Below are positions 49,967 through 58,323 of a stretch of DNA of 64,000 nt, one piece after another. Origin of the DNA: Pontitalea aquivivens (GTDB taxonomy: Bacteria; Pseudomonadota; Alphaproteobacteria; Rhodobacterales; Rhodobacteraceae); the NCBI RefSeq assembly GCF_046507575.1, contig NZ_JBKFEY010000005.1, forward strand, positions 1 through 64,000, written 5' to 3'. The notes under the pieces are model-generated. The model searched no databases, was not told the DNA's origin, and saw nothing but the letters and a program-made list of their open reading frames with translations. Position 1 is the first letter of the stretch. The number at the start of each line of letters is the position of its first letter. Position numbers and translations under genes: made by a program.

Positions 49967-50942
49967 GGATCCTCCAGTCGATCCCCATCTTTTCAACACG
50001 CAAGATGGCCGTGGCAAGGGTGTTTTCATCATCCGGGTCGTCGGCGGCATCGCGGCGGATCGGCAGGCCCGGCCCATCCTCGTCGCGCAGGATGCTGAGT
50101 GGATCGGTCACACCCGCGGCGATCAGGGCATTACCGCGCCTTTGCCGGTCGCCTGAGGATTGTGTGATGATCTGATGACCCAAGCCGTAGACATGATGCA
50201 GCGCGTGGTTGGCATGGACCGCAGGGGCGGTGATTTCCCGCACCGAAATCTCGCTGGCCCCGTATTCGACCGACAGGATGCGCCGGTCACGCTGATGGCT
50301 CAGGGCGAAATGGAAGCCGCCGCTGTCGGGCCGGTCGCGCAGGATCGTAATTGCCATGTCCAGCGTTTCCGCACCCAGCACCGCCCGCCCCAGCACCATG
50401 CGTGGCAGGCCGGGTTCAACCCCGGTCAAGCGCAGGTTGTTGACCGTCTGGACCAGCCCGGCATCGGTAAAGGCAAAGGTATGGCCGGGGATCGAGCCGG
50501 GATAACAGAAGGCCCGAAAGCCCGGCGCGCCATCCGGGCGAATATCGGCGATGAAGGCGTGGCCACGAAAGAACGGCAGGCCGTCTTCATTATGGCCCAG
50601 AACCGGCACACCGCCCGGCAAAAGCACGGTGGTGCAGCCGTCCGGGGTGGATGCCAGCAGATCGCCGCGGCAGTTCCAGGCGAAGACGTCCGTCACCGGC
50701 AGGCCCAGCCCTTCGGCCAGCCCCTCGATCTCGGCCCAGATCGCCGGAAAACGCTGCTGCACCGCCCCGGCCATCCGCGCCACGCGGCCGGCATGTGCCG
50801 GGGCGGTGACCAGTTGCCAGATCGGGGCGGGCAAAAGATGACGATTGACCGCCGCACGCCCTGCCTGTCCCAGCGCCCGGCCGATATCGCGCGGGCTGCC
50901 ACCAGCCGTGTGCCAGCCGAGGTCGTTCTTCTTATTCGACAT
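49917..50942 (-). CDS. C45 family peptidase/acyl-CoA:6-APA acyltransferase-like amidase
   Basis: A 341 aa Ntn-hydrolase of the C45 family (isopenicillin-N acyltransferase-like). The self-processing nucleophile would be Cys103 in TPDGCTTVLL, with AWNCRGDLLA before it and GHNEDGLPF after, as in the fungal enzyme, which also uses Cys103. Bacterial members hydrolyse or transfer acyl groups on amides, acting on substrates such as N-acyl amino acids or lactams. It overlaps the ABC ATPase gene by 11 bp, so uptake and amide hydrolysis are coupled. The imported compound is probably an acylated or amide-linked amino acid, which is an inference. Confidence 0.8.
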   Translation of the reverse strand: MSNKKNDLGWHTAGGSPRDIGRALGQAGRAAVNRHLLPAPIWQLVTAPAHAGRVARMAGAVQQRFPAIWAEIEGLAEGLGLPVTDVFAWNCRGDLLASTPDGCTTVLLPGGVPVLGHNEDGLPFFRGHAFIADIRPDGAPGFRAFCYPGSIPGHTFAFTDAGLVQTVNNLRLTGVEPGLPRMVLGRAVLGAETLDMAITILRDRPDSGGFHFALSHQRDRRILSVEYGASEISVREITAPAVHANHALHHVYGLGHQIITQSSGDRQRRGNALIAAGVTDPLSILRDEDGPGLPIRRDAADDPDDENTLATAILRVEKMGIDWRIHDRRSGDATYTGITPR

Positions 50943-51660
50943 GTTGCAGAAAGTCCTTCAACCGCTCGCTGGGCGGATTTTCGATCACCTCGCGCGGGTC
51001 GCCATCGACCGAGATCTTGCCGTGTTCCATGAAGATCAGCCGCGTGCCGACCTGCTTGGCAAAGGCCATCTCGTGGGTGACAACGACCATGGTCATGCCC
51101 TCGCGGGCCAACTGGCGCATGACGTTCAGCACTTCCTGCTTCAATTCGGGGTCAAGGGCGCTGGTTGGTTCGTCAAACAGCATGACCTTGGGCCGCACGG
51201 CCAGCGCCCGGGCGATCGCCACGCGCTGCTGTTGGCCGCCCGACAGTTCCGACGGGTAATGCCCGGCCTTGTCCTTCAGCCCCACCTTTTCCAGCAGCAC
51301 CAGCGCCTGCGCCTCGGCTTCGGCGCGACCAAGCCCCCGCACCTTGCGCGGACCGAAGGCCACGTTCTGCAAGGCGCTCATCTGTGGGAACAGGTTGAAC
51401 TGCTGGAACACCATCCCGGCTTCCTGCCGGATCAGGCGCAGCTGCTTCTTGCCCTCGCGTACGCTGATCCCGTCCATGATCAGATCGCCGCCGGTGATCT
51501 GCTCCAGCCCGTTGATGCATCGCAGCAATGTGGACTTGCCCGAGCCGGACGGCCCGATCAGCACGACCACCTCGCCGGTGTCGATGGAAAGATCTACCCC
51601 GTCCAGCACCTTCAGATCGCCGAAGTGCTTTGACGTCTTGCGGAATTCGATGATGCTCAC
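50932..51660 (-). CDS. Polar amino acid ABC transporter ATP-binding protein
   Basis: A 242 aa GlnQ/HisP-type ATPase. Walker A GPSGSGKST is at 36-44, then the Q-loop VFQQFNLF, the signature LSGGQQQR, Walker B VMLFDEPTSALD and the switch His in VVVTHEMAFA. It energises the permease encoded just upstream, with which it overlaps by ATGA. Sequence is full length and normal. Confidence 0.9.
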   Translation of the reverse strand: MSIIEFRKTSKHFGDLKVLDGVDLSIDTGEVVVLIGPSGSGKSTLLRCINGLEQITGGDLIMDGISVREGKKQLRLIRQEAGMVFQQFNLFPQMSALQNVAFGPRKVRGLGRAEAEAQALVLLEKVGLKDKAGHYPSELSGGQQQRVAIARALAVRPKVMLFDEPTSALDPELKQEVLNVMRQLAREGMTMVVVTHEMAFAKQVGTRLIFMEHGKISVDGDPREVIENPPSERLKDFLQHVE

Positions 51661-52313
51661 AAGATCCTCATGCGTTTTTCGATGGCGCGCAGGGCAACCG
51701 TCATGCTGCCGGTCAAAAGCAGGTAGATCACGGCGACGGCAGCCCAGATCTCCACCGCGCGAAAGTTCGAGGCCATGATTTCCTGTCCGGTCCGGGTCAG
51801 TTCACCCACACCGATCACGATGAACAGCGAGGTGTCCTTGAGGCTGACGATGAACTGGTTGCCCAGGGGCGGGATCAGCCGGCGGAAGGCCAGCGGCCCG
51901 AGGATATAGACCAGAACTTTCCACTGGGGCAGACCCAGCGCCAGCCCCGCCTCGCTCAGCCCCCTGGAGATGGACAAAAAGGCACCGCGCACAATCTCGG
52001 CAATATAGGCGCCGGCATTGACCACGATCGCCACCACCGCAGCCGCCATCGGATCGACCCGAAGCCCGGTCAGCACCGGCATGGCAAAGTAAAGAAACAT
52101 CACCTGCACCACGATGGGTGTGCCGCGGATCAATTCGATATAGACAAAGGCGATGGCGTTCAGAACACGGCCGCCATAGGCGCGCATCAGCCCGGCAATG
52201 GTGCCCAGAAGGATGCCGCCCAGAAGGCCGATGATGGTGATCTGCACAGTGATCCTGGCACCGGCGATCAGCTGTGGAAGAAAGGTCAGGACAACGGACC
52301 AGTCGGTCTGCAC
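51657..52313 (-). CDS. Polar amino acid ABC transporter permease
   Basis: A 218 aa HisM/GlnP-type permease with about five hydrophobic segments. The N-terminal LIAGARITVQITIIG and the EAA loop (EAGLALGLPQWKVLVYILGPLAFRRLIPPLGNQFI) contact the ATPase; SLKDTSLFIVIGVGELTRTGQ follows. It probably acts as a homodimer because no second permease gene is present. It is separated from the binding-protein gene by a GC-rich hairpin. Confidence 0.9.
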   Translation of the reverse strand: MQTDWSVVLTFLPQLIAGARITVQITIIGLLGGILLGTIAGLMRAYGGRVLNAIAFVYIELIRGTPIVVQVMFLYFAMPVLTGLRVDPMAAAVVAIVVNAGAYIAEIVRGAFLSISRGLSEAGLALGLPQWKVLVYILGPLAFRRLIPPLGNQFIVSLKDTSLFIVIGVGELTRTGQEIMASNFRAVEIWAAVAVIYLLLTGSMTVALRAIEKRMRIL

Positions 52314-52343
52314 ATCGGCCTCCTCATGCTAGGGACGAAACGG

Positions 52344-52375
52344 GGGCCGGGCTGGGGCAAACCGCCGCCCGGCCC
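52344..52375 (-). other. Intercistronic hairpin between binding-protein and permease genes
   Basis: A 9 bp GC-rich stem (GGGCCGGGC/GCCCGGCCC) with a 14-base loop, between the binding-protein stop (52384) and permease start (52313). On the transcribed strand it is followed by CCCGTTTCG. It probably limits read-through or protects upstream mRNA so that binding protein is made in excess. Confidence 0.6.
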
Positions 52376-52383
52376 GGATCGGA

Positions 52384-53121
52384 TCACTTGGCGGGCTTGC
52401 TGCCAAACCACTTTTCATAGATCGCGTCATAGCGTCCGTCGGCCTTCATCCTGGCAAGCGCCTCGTTGACCTTCGGGGTCAGCTCGCTGCCCTTGGGAAA
52501 GCCGATGCCGTATTCATGCGCCATCATCTGTTCGCCCACGGCCCTGACCTGACCCTGACCGGCGGTTGCGATATAATACAGCACATTGGGCGTGTCGTGC
52601 ATTGCCGCATCCACGCCGCCGGCGCGCAGCTCAAGATAGGCGTTGTCGATATTGGGGAATTTGCGCAGCTCGGTGTCCTTGAAGTTTTCTTCGGCATAAT
52701 CCGAGGACGAGGTGCCGGTCTTCACCGACAGCTTCTTGCCGGCCAGATCCGCGGCGCCCGTGATCGTGCTGTCGGTGGGGACCATCAGCAGCAGGCCACT
52801 GTCATAATAGCCGTCCGAAAAGTCGATCACTTCCTGACGCTCGGGCTTGATGGTGATCCCGGCCAGCGCCACGTCGACCTGTCCGGTCTGCAGTGCGGGG
52901 ATGATGCCGGCAAAGTCCATCGGGCGCAGTTCGTAGGTCAGCCCGAGTTCCGTTGCGATCGCCTCCCACATGTCGATGTCGAAGCCTACATATTTGTCGC
53001 CTTCCTTGAACTCGAAGGGGACGAAGGCCGTGTCTGTGGCAACGATCAGCCCTTCGGCAGAGGCGAAAGAGGCGCTCAGCGCAAAGACGGCGGCGCCGGC
53101 AAGCCGGACAAGGGATTTCAT
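52384..53121 (-). CDS. Polar amino acid ABC transporter solute-binding protein
   Basis: A 245 aa GlnH-type binding protein with a signal peptide (MKSLVRLAGAAVFALSASFASA). The mature chain begins LIVATDTAFVPFEFKEGDKYVGFDIDMW and contains DVALAGITIKPERQ and KTGTSSSDYA, the segments that hold the amino-acid carboxylate and amino groups. The start at 53121 has an AGGAGA ribosome-binding site. It is the first gene of the minus-strand operon that continues with permease, ATPase, C45 amidase and RpiR regulator. Confidence 0.9.
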   Translation of the reverse strand: MKSLVRLAGAAVFALSASFASAEGLIVATDTAFVPFEFKEGDKYVGFDIDMWEAIATELGLTYELRPMDFAGIIPALQTGQVDVALAGITIKPERQEVIDFSDGYYDSGLLLMVPTDSTITGAADLAGKKLSVKTGTSSSDYAEENFKDTELRKFPNIDNAYLELRAGGVDAAMHDTPNVLYYIATAGQGQVRAVGEQMMAHEYGIGFPKGSELTPKVNEALARMKADGRYDAIYEKWFGSKPAK

Positions 53122-53172
53122 GGTGGTTCTCCTGTTGGTTTGTCGAAGGCCGGTTCTGCGACTGTCCAGCCA

Positions 53173-53218
53173 TGCAAAAATATTTGCACATAAAGAAGTA
53201 CAATGCAATTATTTTGCG
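53173..53218. promoter_or_regulatory. Paired palindromic sites, possible RpiR operators
   Basis: TGCAAA-AATA-TTTGCA (53173-53188, perfect arms) and a related TGCAA-TTATT-TTGCG (53204-53218) lie upstream of the amino-acid ABC operon, with starts 31 bp apart, close to three helical turns. Two similar spaced sites suggest cooperative binding by the operon's RpiR regulator. That link is inferred. Confidence 0.5.
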
Positions 53219-53247
53219 AACTCCTTGTCGCATAGCGGAAGAACCCG

Positions 53248-53575
53248 ATGCCCGGTCATATTTTCTGACGCTCACCAATGGAGCCTTGCCAACCGCGCAG
53301 TCCGCGGCAACGCCGGCTATTTGATTGACAGCACAGGAAAACGCTTCCCGACGGGGCCGGTGGGGGGGGCGGTGTCCTGCCTTGGTCATCCCGACCCCGA
53401 TGTCCGGGCGGCCAAGGCCGCTTTCGATCCGGCGCGCAGGCTGCATGCTCGGATCAAGGCTGCGGCTTTCGAATCCGGGCTGATCCGCTCTCCGACGGGC
53501 GGCGGCATCGATGGCCAGCGCGGTGGTCACATTCTGCTGCCCGCCCTCAGGCAAGCCATTCCTGACGCATTCGCA
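53248..53575 (+). pseudogene. Decayed class III aminotransferase fragment
   Basis: Translation from about 53300 gives AVRGNAGYLIDSTGKRFPTG...GGAVSCLGHPDPDVRAAKAA, the N-terminal pattern of class III (ornithine/omega-type) aminotransferases. After only a few residues it jumps to ESGLIRSPTGGGIDGQRGGHILLPA, which matches the C-terminal part of the same family. The central 300 or so residues, including the PLP lysine, are missing. Upstream, MPGHIF (53248) and LTLTNGALPTA lie in two other frames, so at least two frameshifts are also present. It sits between the amino-acid and betaine-type ABC operons and is clearly non-functional. Confidence 0.7.
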
Positions 53576-53796
53576 AGATCGCCACCAATACGCTGCCCTT
53601 ATTGTGCAAGACACATCGCAGAGTACCCTGCGAGAAATCCGCCAAAGCAGTGCCAGAAGCCTGTTTTCCACATATGGCGGAATGATGATAGAAAATGGCG
53701 AACATATGAAAGGTCGAGGCCCCCGGCATCCTCTACAAGTATACAGGAACTACGGCGTAGCAGGAGGGCTTGGCCAGAGTTTCACAAGAGGGGGAG

Positions 53797-54450
53797 ATGA
53801 TGGACGTCATCCGGTTCATTCTGGGGAATTGGGTCTCGATTGCAGGGATGGCGGTCGAACATGTGACAATCGTTGGTGTGGCCGTTGGTCTTGCCATCTT
53901 GACCGGCGTCCCAATAGGCATCGCGATCACGCAAAACAAGTCGGTCGCGAACGTCGTGCTTTATGTTGCGTCGATCATCGTCACCATCCCGTCCATTGCG
54001 CTTTTTGGTCTGATGATCCCTGTTCTTTCGAAGATCGGGCAGGGCATCGGATGGTTGCCGGCGGTGATCGCCATCCTGCTATACTCGCAATTGCCGATCA
54101 TCCGTAATACATACACGGCTATCACCAATGTCGATCCTGCCCTGCGCGAGGCCGCCCGCGGTATGGGTATGACTTCGTTCCAGCGGCTGTTCCGGGTCGA
54201 GATTCCGATAGCCATCCCGGTCATCATGGCGGGTGTGCGTACGGCCGTTGTCATGAATATCGGCGTTGCGGCCATTGCCGCCTATATCGGTGCGGGTGGG
54301 TTGGGTGTCCTTATCTCGCGCGGGATCAGCCAGACCGATCCCCGGCAGCTGATCACCGGGGCGCTTGCCGTCTCACTTCTCGCCATTCTGGCCGACTGGG
54401 GATTGCTGCGGGTGCAAAAGCTCCTGACCCCCAGCGGCCTCACGCGCTGA
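53797..54450 (+). CDS. Osmoprotectant/betaine-type ABC transporter permease (OpuCB-like)
   Basis: A 217 aa permease with five to six hydrophobic segments of the OpuCB/OpuCD/YehW family. It has IVTIPSIALFGLMIPVL, the EAA-type loop ALREAARGMGMTSFQRLFRVEIPIAIPVIMAGVR and NIGVAAIAAYIGAGGLG. I start at the ATG at 53797 because GAGGGGGAG directly precedes it. It is the first gene of a four-gene quaternary-amine transporter. Confidence 0.87.
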   Translation: MMDVIRFILGNWVSIAGMAVEHVTIVGVAVGLAILTGVPIGIAITQNKSVANVVLYVASIIVTIPSIALFGLMIPVLSKIGQGIGWLPAVIAILLYSQLPIIRNTYTAITNVDPALREAARGMGMTSFQRLFRVEIPIAIPVIMAGVRTAVVMNIGVAAIAAYIGAGGLGVLISRGISQTDPRQLITGALAVSLLAILADWGLLRVQKLLTPSGLTR

Positions 54451-54482
54451 GTTCGGCGCCGTCAAACTTTGCGGAGTCTCTT

Positions 54483-55610
54483 ATGATCCAGCTCGAAAAT
54501 CTCACGAAAACCTTTGATACGCCCCAAGGTCAGATCGTGGCGGCGGACAAGGTGAACATGACGGTCCCGACCGGTGAAATCTGTATCCTGCTTGGGCCGT
54601 CGGGTTGCGGCAAGACCACCGCGCTCAAAATGATCAATCGCCTCATTCAGCCGAGCAGCGGCCGTATCCTGATCAATGGTGAGGATACGACGCAGATCGA
54701 CACGATCGAACTGCGCCGCAATATCGGCTATGTGATCCAGCAGATCGGTCTGTTCCCGAACATGACGGTCGAGGAAAATATCTGTGTCGTGCCGCGGATG
54801 CTGGGCTGGGATGCCAAGCGCGCCACGGCGCGTGCGGCCGAACTGATCGACCTGGTCGGGCTCGATCCGCATCTTTTCCTGCGGCGTTATCCCAAAGAAC
54901 TCTCGGGCGGGCAGCAGCAGCGCATCGGCGTGATCCGTGCGCTCGCGGCTGATCCTCCGGTCATGCTCATGGATGAACCGTTCGGCGCGATCGACCCGAT
55001 CAACCGCGAAATCATCCAGAACGAATTCCTCAAGATGCAGGCGGCGTTGAAGAAGACGATCATGTTCGTCAGCCATGACATCGATGAGGCTGTCAAGATG
55101 GGTGACAAGATCGCCATCTTCCGCAGTGGCAAAATCGAGCAGTACGACTCGCCCGACCGTATCCTTGCCCACCCGGTGAACGCGTTTGTCGCCGATTTCG
55201 TCGGCGCCGACCGTACGCTGAAGCGTCTGCGCCTCGTGACCGCTGAAGAGGTCGCCGATCACGCAGCGCCTGTGGTGGCGCGCAGCGCAAGGCCGCAAGA
55301 CGCGGTGCAGGCGGCGCGCGCGCACGGCAGCCGGATCGTGATCGTCATCGACGCGGATCACAGGCCTGTCGGCTATGTGACCGCCGACGAGCTAAGCGGT
55401 GCGGGCGGCGCGGTTGCGGATTTCGCGCATCCTCTGCCGGCAACGGTGCCGGCGCGCGCCGATCTGCGTGCTGTCGTCTCTGAAATGTTTGCTCATGACA
55501 TCATGTGGCTGGCCTGCACTGACGATAAAGGCCGTTTTGCCGGAGTGGTGACACAACCCGCCGTGACGGCCGCGCTCGGGCAGAGCGGCGGCCAGCCACG
55601 AGCGAACTGA
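54483..55610 (+). CDS. Osmoprotectant/betaine-type ABC transporter ATP-binding protein (OpuCA-like)
   Basis: A 375 aa ATPase: Walker A GPSGCGKTT at about 38-46, QQIGLFPNMTV Q-loop, signature LSGGQQQR, Walker B VMLMDEPFGAID and switch His in FVSHDIDEA. The C-terminal part has a weak CBS-like pair (IVIVIDADHRPVGYVT, then MFAHDIMWLACTDDKGRFAGVVT), which in OpuA senses ionic strength. It is flanked by two permease genes, as in OpuC operons. Confidence 0.88.
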   Translation: MIQLENLTKTFDTPQGQIVAADKVNMTVPTGEICILLGPSGCGKTTALKMINRLIQPSSGRILINGEDTTQIDTIELRRNIGYVIQQIGLFPNMTVEENICVVPRMLGWDAKRATARAAELIDLVGLDPHLFLRRYPKELSGGQQQRIGVIRALAADPPVMLMDEPFGAIDPINREIIQNEFLKMQAALKKTIMFVSHDIDEAVKMGDKIAIFRSGKIEQYDSPDRILAHPVNAFVADFVGADRTLKRLRLVTAEEVADHAAPVVARSARPQDAVQAARAHGSRIVIVIDADHRPVGYVTADELSGAGGAVADFAHPLPATVPARADLRAVVSEMFAHDIMWLACTDDKGRFAGVVTQPAVTAALGQSGGQPRAN

Positions 55611-55625
55611 AACCGGAGGCGGGCG

Positions 55626-56348
55626 ATGCAAAACAAGATGGGACTGCGCCGCTATCTTTCGCTGCTGCTGGCTTTCGGCCTGGGGATCTGGCTATGCGCT
55701 TCGGGACTGCCGGGACAGATGGCGGAATACTGGGGCGACATGGTTTACCTGTCGCGCCAACACATCATACTCGTTGCCGCTTCGGGCGGGGCGGCGATTG
55801 CGGTAGGCATTCCGACTGGTATCTGGCTGTCACGTCCGTCGATGGAACGTTATGCCGAGACCTTCATGCAAGTGTTCAACATCGGCACCACGATCCCCAC
55901 ACTTGCGGTGATCGCTCTGTCCATGACGTTTCTGGGCATTGGCTTTACGCCGGCGTTCTTCGGGCTATTCGTCGCCTCTCTGCTGCCGATCGTGCGCAAT
56001 ACCTACACTGGCCTGCTTGCGGTTCCCGCGCACCTGAGGGAGGCCGCGACCGGCATGGGCATGACCCCGGCGCAGATCCTGTTTCGGGTTGAATTGCCCA
56101 ATGCGCTCTACGTCATCTTTTCCGGCGTACGCACCGCGCTTGCGATCAATGTCGGCACCACGCCGCTGGCCTTTCTGATCGGTGGCGGCGGGCTGGGCGA
56201 GCTTATCTTTACCGGCATCGATCTGATGGAAACCGGCATGCTGCTGGCTGGGGCCATCCCGACCGCATTCCTTGCCGTTTTCGTCGATTTCCTGACCGGC
56301 CAGGCACAACTTCGTCTCGTCCCCAAAGGCGTGAACCCGCTGCGCTGA
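55626..56348 (+). CDS. Osmoprotectant/betaine-type ABC transporter permease (OpuCD-like)
   Basis: A 240 aa second permease, homologous to the first: FNIGTTIPTLAVIALSMTFLGIG, the EAA loop HLREAATGMGMTPAQILFRVELPNALYVIFSGVR and NVGTTPLAFLIGGGGLGELI. An N-terminal extra helix gives it about six membrane segments. It follows the ATPase gene by 15 bp and completes the heterodimeric channel. Confidence 0.87.
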   Translation: MQNKMGLRRYLSLLLAFGLGIWLCASGLPGQMAEYWGDMVYLSRQHIILVAASGGAAIAVGIPTGIWLSRPSMERYAETFMQVFNIGTTIPTLAVIALSMTFLGIGFTPAFFGLFVASLLPIVRNTYTGLLAVPAHLREAATGMGMTPAQILFRVELPNALYVIFSGVRTALAINVGTTPLAFLIGGGGLGELIFTGIDLMETGMLLAGAIPTAFLAVFVDFLTGQAQLRLVPKGVNPLR

Positions 56349-56360
56349 ACGCGGCAAACC

Positions 56361-56391
56361 AGAACAATCCAACACTAGAACAATCCAACAC
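56361..56391 (+). repeat. Two-copy tandem repeat
   Basis: AGAACAATCCAACAC occurs twice in tandem with a 16 bp period, just upstream of the binding-protein gene. It looks like a short slippage duplication in the leader. The CGGAGCAAC ribosome-binding site follows. Confidence 0.75.
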
Positions 56392-56406
56392 GGAGCAACC
56401 TAAATC

Positions 56407-57291
56407 ATGATGAATTCCTTCAAGGCGACGCTTGCTGGTCTTGCCCTGATCGGGATGGCCACTGGCGCCCAGGCTGCCGACGTTGTCGTCGGCGGCAAGA
56501 ACTTCACCGAACAGCAGTTGCTGTCCTCGATCACCGAGCAGCTTCTTGAAGCCAAGGGCCTTACCGTCGATAACCGTGCGGGCATGGGTTCGGCTGCGGT
56601 GCGCCAGGCAATGGAAAGCGGGCAGGTCGATGTTTACTGGGAATATACCGGCACCTCGCTGATCACCTACAACAAGGTCGAGGAAAAGCTGGATGCCGAT
56701 CAGACCTATGCGAAGGTCAAGGAACTTGACGCCGGGAAAGGTATCGTCTGGCTCGACGCATCGAAAGCGAACAACACCTATGCATTCGCAATGCGCAAGT
56801 CGCAGGCTGAAGACCAGGGCATCGTGACCCTTTCCGATCTGGCGGCCAAGGTGAATGCCGGCGAGCCGCTCAGCTTCGGTTCCAACGCCGAGTTCTATGC
56901 GCGTCCCGATGGCCTCAAGCCGCTGCAGGAAGCCTATGGCTTCGAGTTCGCCCGCGCCGCGATCAAGCGCATGGACTCTGGCCTCGTCTATCAGGCGCTG
57001 CGCGATGCGCAGGTCGATGTGGGACTGGTCTTTGCGACCGACGGTCGTATCCCTGCCTTCGATTTCGTGGTGCTCAAGGATAACAAAGGCTACTTCCCCG
57101 CCTATGCGCTTGCCCCGGTGATCCGCAAGGAAATCCTCGACGCCCATCCGGAAGTGGGTGAACTGCTGAATGCTGTTTCTGCCAGGCTTGACGATGCCGT
57201 GATGGCTGGTCTCAATGCCAGGGTCGATGTGGATCAGGTGTCGATCGAGAATGTCGCCGCCGACTTCCTGAAAGACAGCGGTCTGCTCTGA
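56407..57291 (+). CDS. Glycine betaine/choline/carnitine-type solute-binding protein (OpuCC-like)
   Basis: A 294 aa binding protein with a signal peptide (to ATGAQA at about 22). The mature start VVVGGKNFTEQQLLSSITEQLLEAKG and WEYTGTSLITYN are OpuC/ProX signatures in which aromatic residues form the cage for a quaternary ammonium group. FGSNAEFYARPDGL and GLVYQALRDAQVDVGLVFATDGRI follow. Ligands in this family include betaine, choline, carnitine and, in some bacteria, ergothioneine. The downstream amidase and PrpD-like genes suggest a catabolic rather than osmotic role. Confidence 0.87.
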   Translation: MMNSFKATLAGLALIGMATGAQAADVVVGGKNFTEQQLLSSITEQLLEAKGLTVDNRAGMGSAAVRQAMESGQVDVYWEYTGTSLITYNKVEEKLDADQTYAKVKELDAGKGIVWLDASKANNTYAFAMRKSQAEDQGIVTLSDLAAKVNAGEPLSFGSNAEFYARPDGLKPLQEAYGFEFARAAIKRMDSGLVYQALRDAQVDVGLVFATDGRIPAFDFVVLKDNKGYFPAYALAPVIRKEILDAHPEVGELLNAVSARLDDAVMAGLNARVDVDQVSIENVAADFLKDSGLL

Positions 57292-57300
57292 CAACTTTGC

Positions 57301-57323
57301 GGGGCGCGGCAAATTCGCGCCCC
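57301..57323 (+). other. Hairpin after the betaine-type binding-protein gene
   Basis: GGGGCGCG-GCAAATT-CGCGCCCC, an 8 bp stem beginning 10 bp after the binding-protein stop and 23 bp before the next start. There is no T-run, so read-through to the amidase gene is likely. The position matches mRNA-stabilising stems of other transporter operons. Confidence 0.5.
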
Positions 57324-57345
57324 AACCAACTTTCGGGGTGTTTCG

Positions 57346-58221
57346 ATGTCCACACGCAAGATCAAGGTTGGTGCGGCCCAGTTTGCCAGCGAAATCGGCG
57401 ACGTCGACGCCAACCTGGAACGTCATCTGGAGTGGATCGCCCGTGGGCATAAGGCCGGTCTTGACCTTCTGGTGATGCCCGAACTGTCGCTGACCGGGCA
57501 TTACGGGCCCGAGCGTTTGCTTGAAGCCGCGATGAAACGCAACGATCCGCGGCTTGGGAAGCTTGCCGATGCGGCCGGCGAGATGAAAGTTGTGATTGGT
57601 TTCATCGAAGAGGGGCCGGCGGCGCAATTCTATAATTCGGCCGCTATGCTGCATGGCGGGCGGATGGTCCATCTGCATCGCAAGGTCAACCTGCCGACCT
57701 ATGGCAAGCTGGAAGAGGGCAAATACTATGCCTCTGGTCGCTTCGTCGAAACCTGCAACCTGGACGAGGACTGGTGTGCGGGTCTGCTTATCTGTGCTGA
57801 TGTCTGGAACCCGGCGCTGACCCATCTGGCCTTCTTGCACGGTGCGACGCTTTTGGTCTGCCCGGTAAGTTCGGGTGTCGAGGCTGTAGGAATTGACTTT
57901 GACAATCCCGGTGGGTGGGCGTTGACCATGCGCTTTTACGCGATGATGTATGGCGCCCCGACGATCATGGTGAACCGGATCGGTGTCGAACGCGATCTGA
58001 CCTTCTGGGGCGGTTCAAGAATACTGGACCCGTTTGGCAAGGAACTGGCCGTTGCGGGCGCGGGCGAAGAAATGATCACTGCAGAGCTCGATTTCGACAC
58101 GGTGCGGCGCGCGCGCCACCTGCTGCCGACCGTGCGGGATAGCAATCTCGCGCTGGTCATGCGTGAGACATCCCGGCTGATCGACAAGATCGGCATCCCC
58201 GATTTCGTTCGCCACGACTAA
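57346..58221 (+). CDS. Carbon-nitrogen hydrolase (nitrilase superfamily amidase)
   Basis: A 291 aa member of the nitrilase superfamily with the Glu-Lys-Cys triad in place: E46 in VMPELSLTGH, K113 in HRKVNLPTYG and C150 in LLICADVWNP. Members cleave amides, carbamoyl groups or, less often, nitriles. It follows the OpuC-type transporter and precedes a PrpD-like gene in the same direction, so it probably acts on the imported compound or a derivative. Whether the substrate is an amide or an N-carbamoyl compound cannot be told. Confidence 0.85.
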   Translation: MSTRKIKVGAAQFASEIGDVDANLERHLEWIARGHKAGLDLLVMPELSLTGHYGPERLLEAAMKRNDPRLGKLADAAGEMKVVIGFIEEGPAAQFYNSAAMLHGGRMVHLHRKVNLPTYGKLEEGKYYASGRFVETCNLDEDWCAGLLICADVWNPALTHLAFLHGATLLVCPVSSGVEAVGIDFDNPGGWALTMRFYAMMYGAPTIMVNRIGVERDLTFWGGSRILDPFGKELAVAGAGEEMITAELDFDTVRRARHLLPTVRDSNLALVMRETSRLIDKIGIPDFVRHD

Positions 58222-58323
58222 TGGTTTCGGGCGGAAACCCGCCCGCCAATCCCCGACGCAAACGTAACGCTCATCATCTTCTCTGGCCTGGTGCGGGGAG
58301 ATGGCTTCCGGAGACATGCCGCC

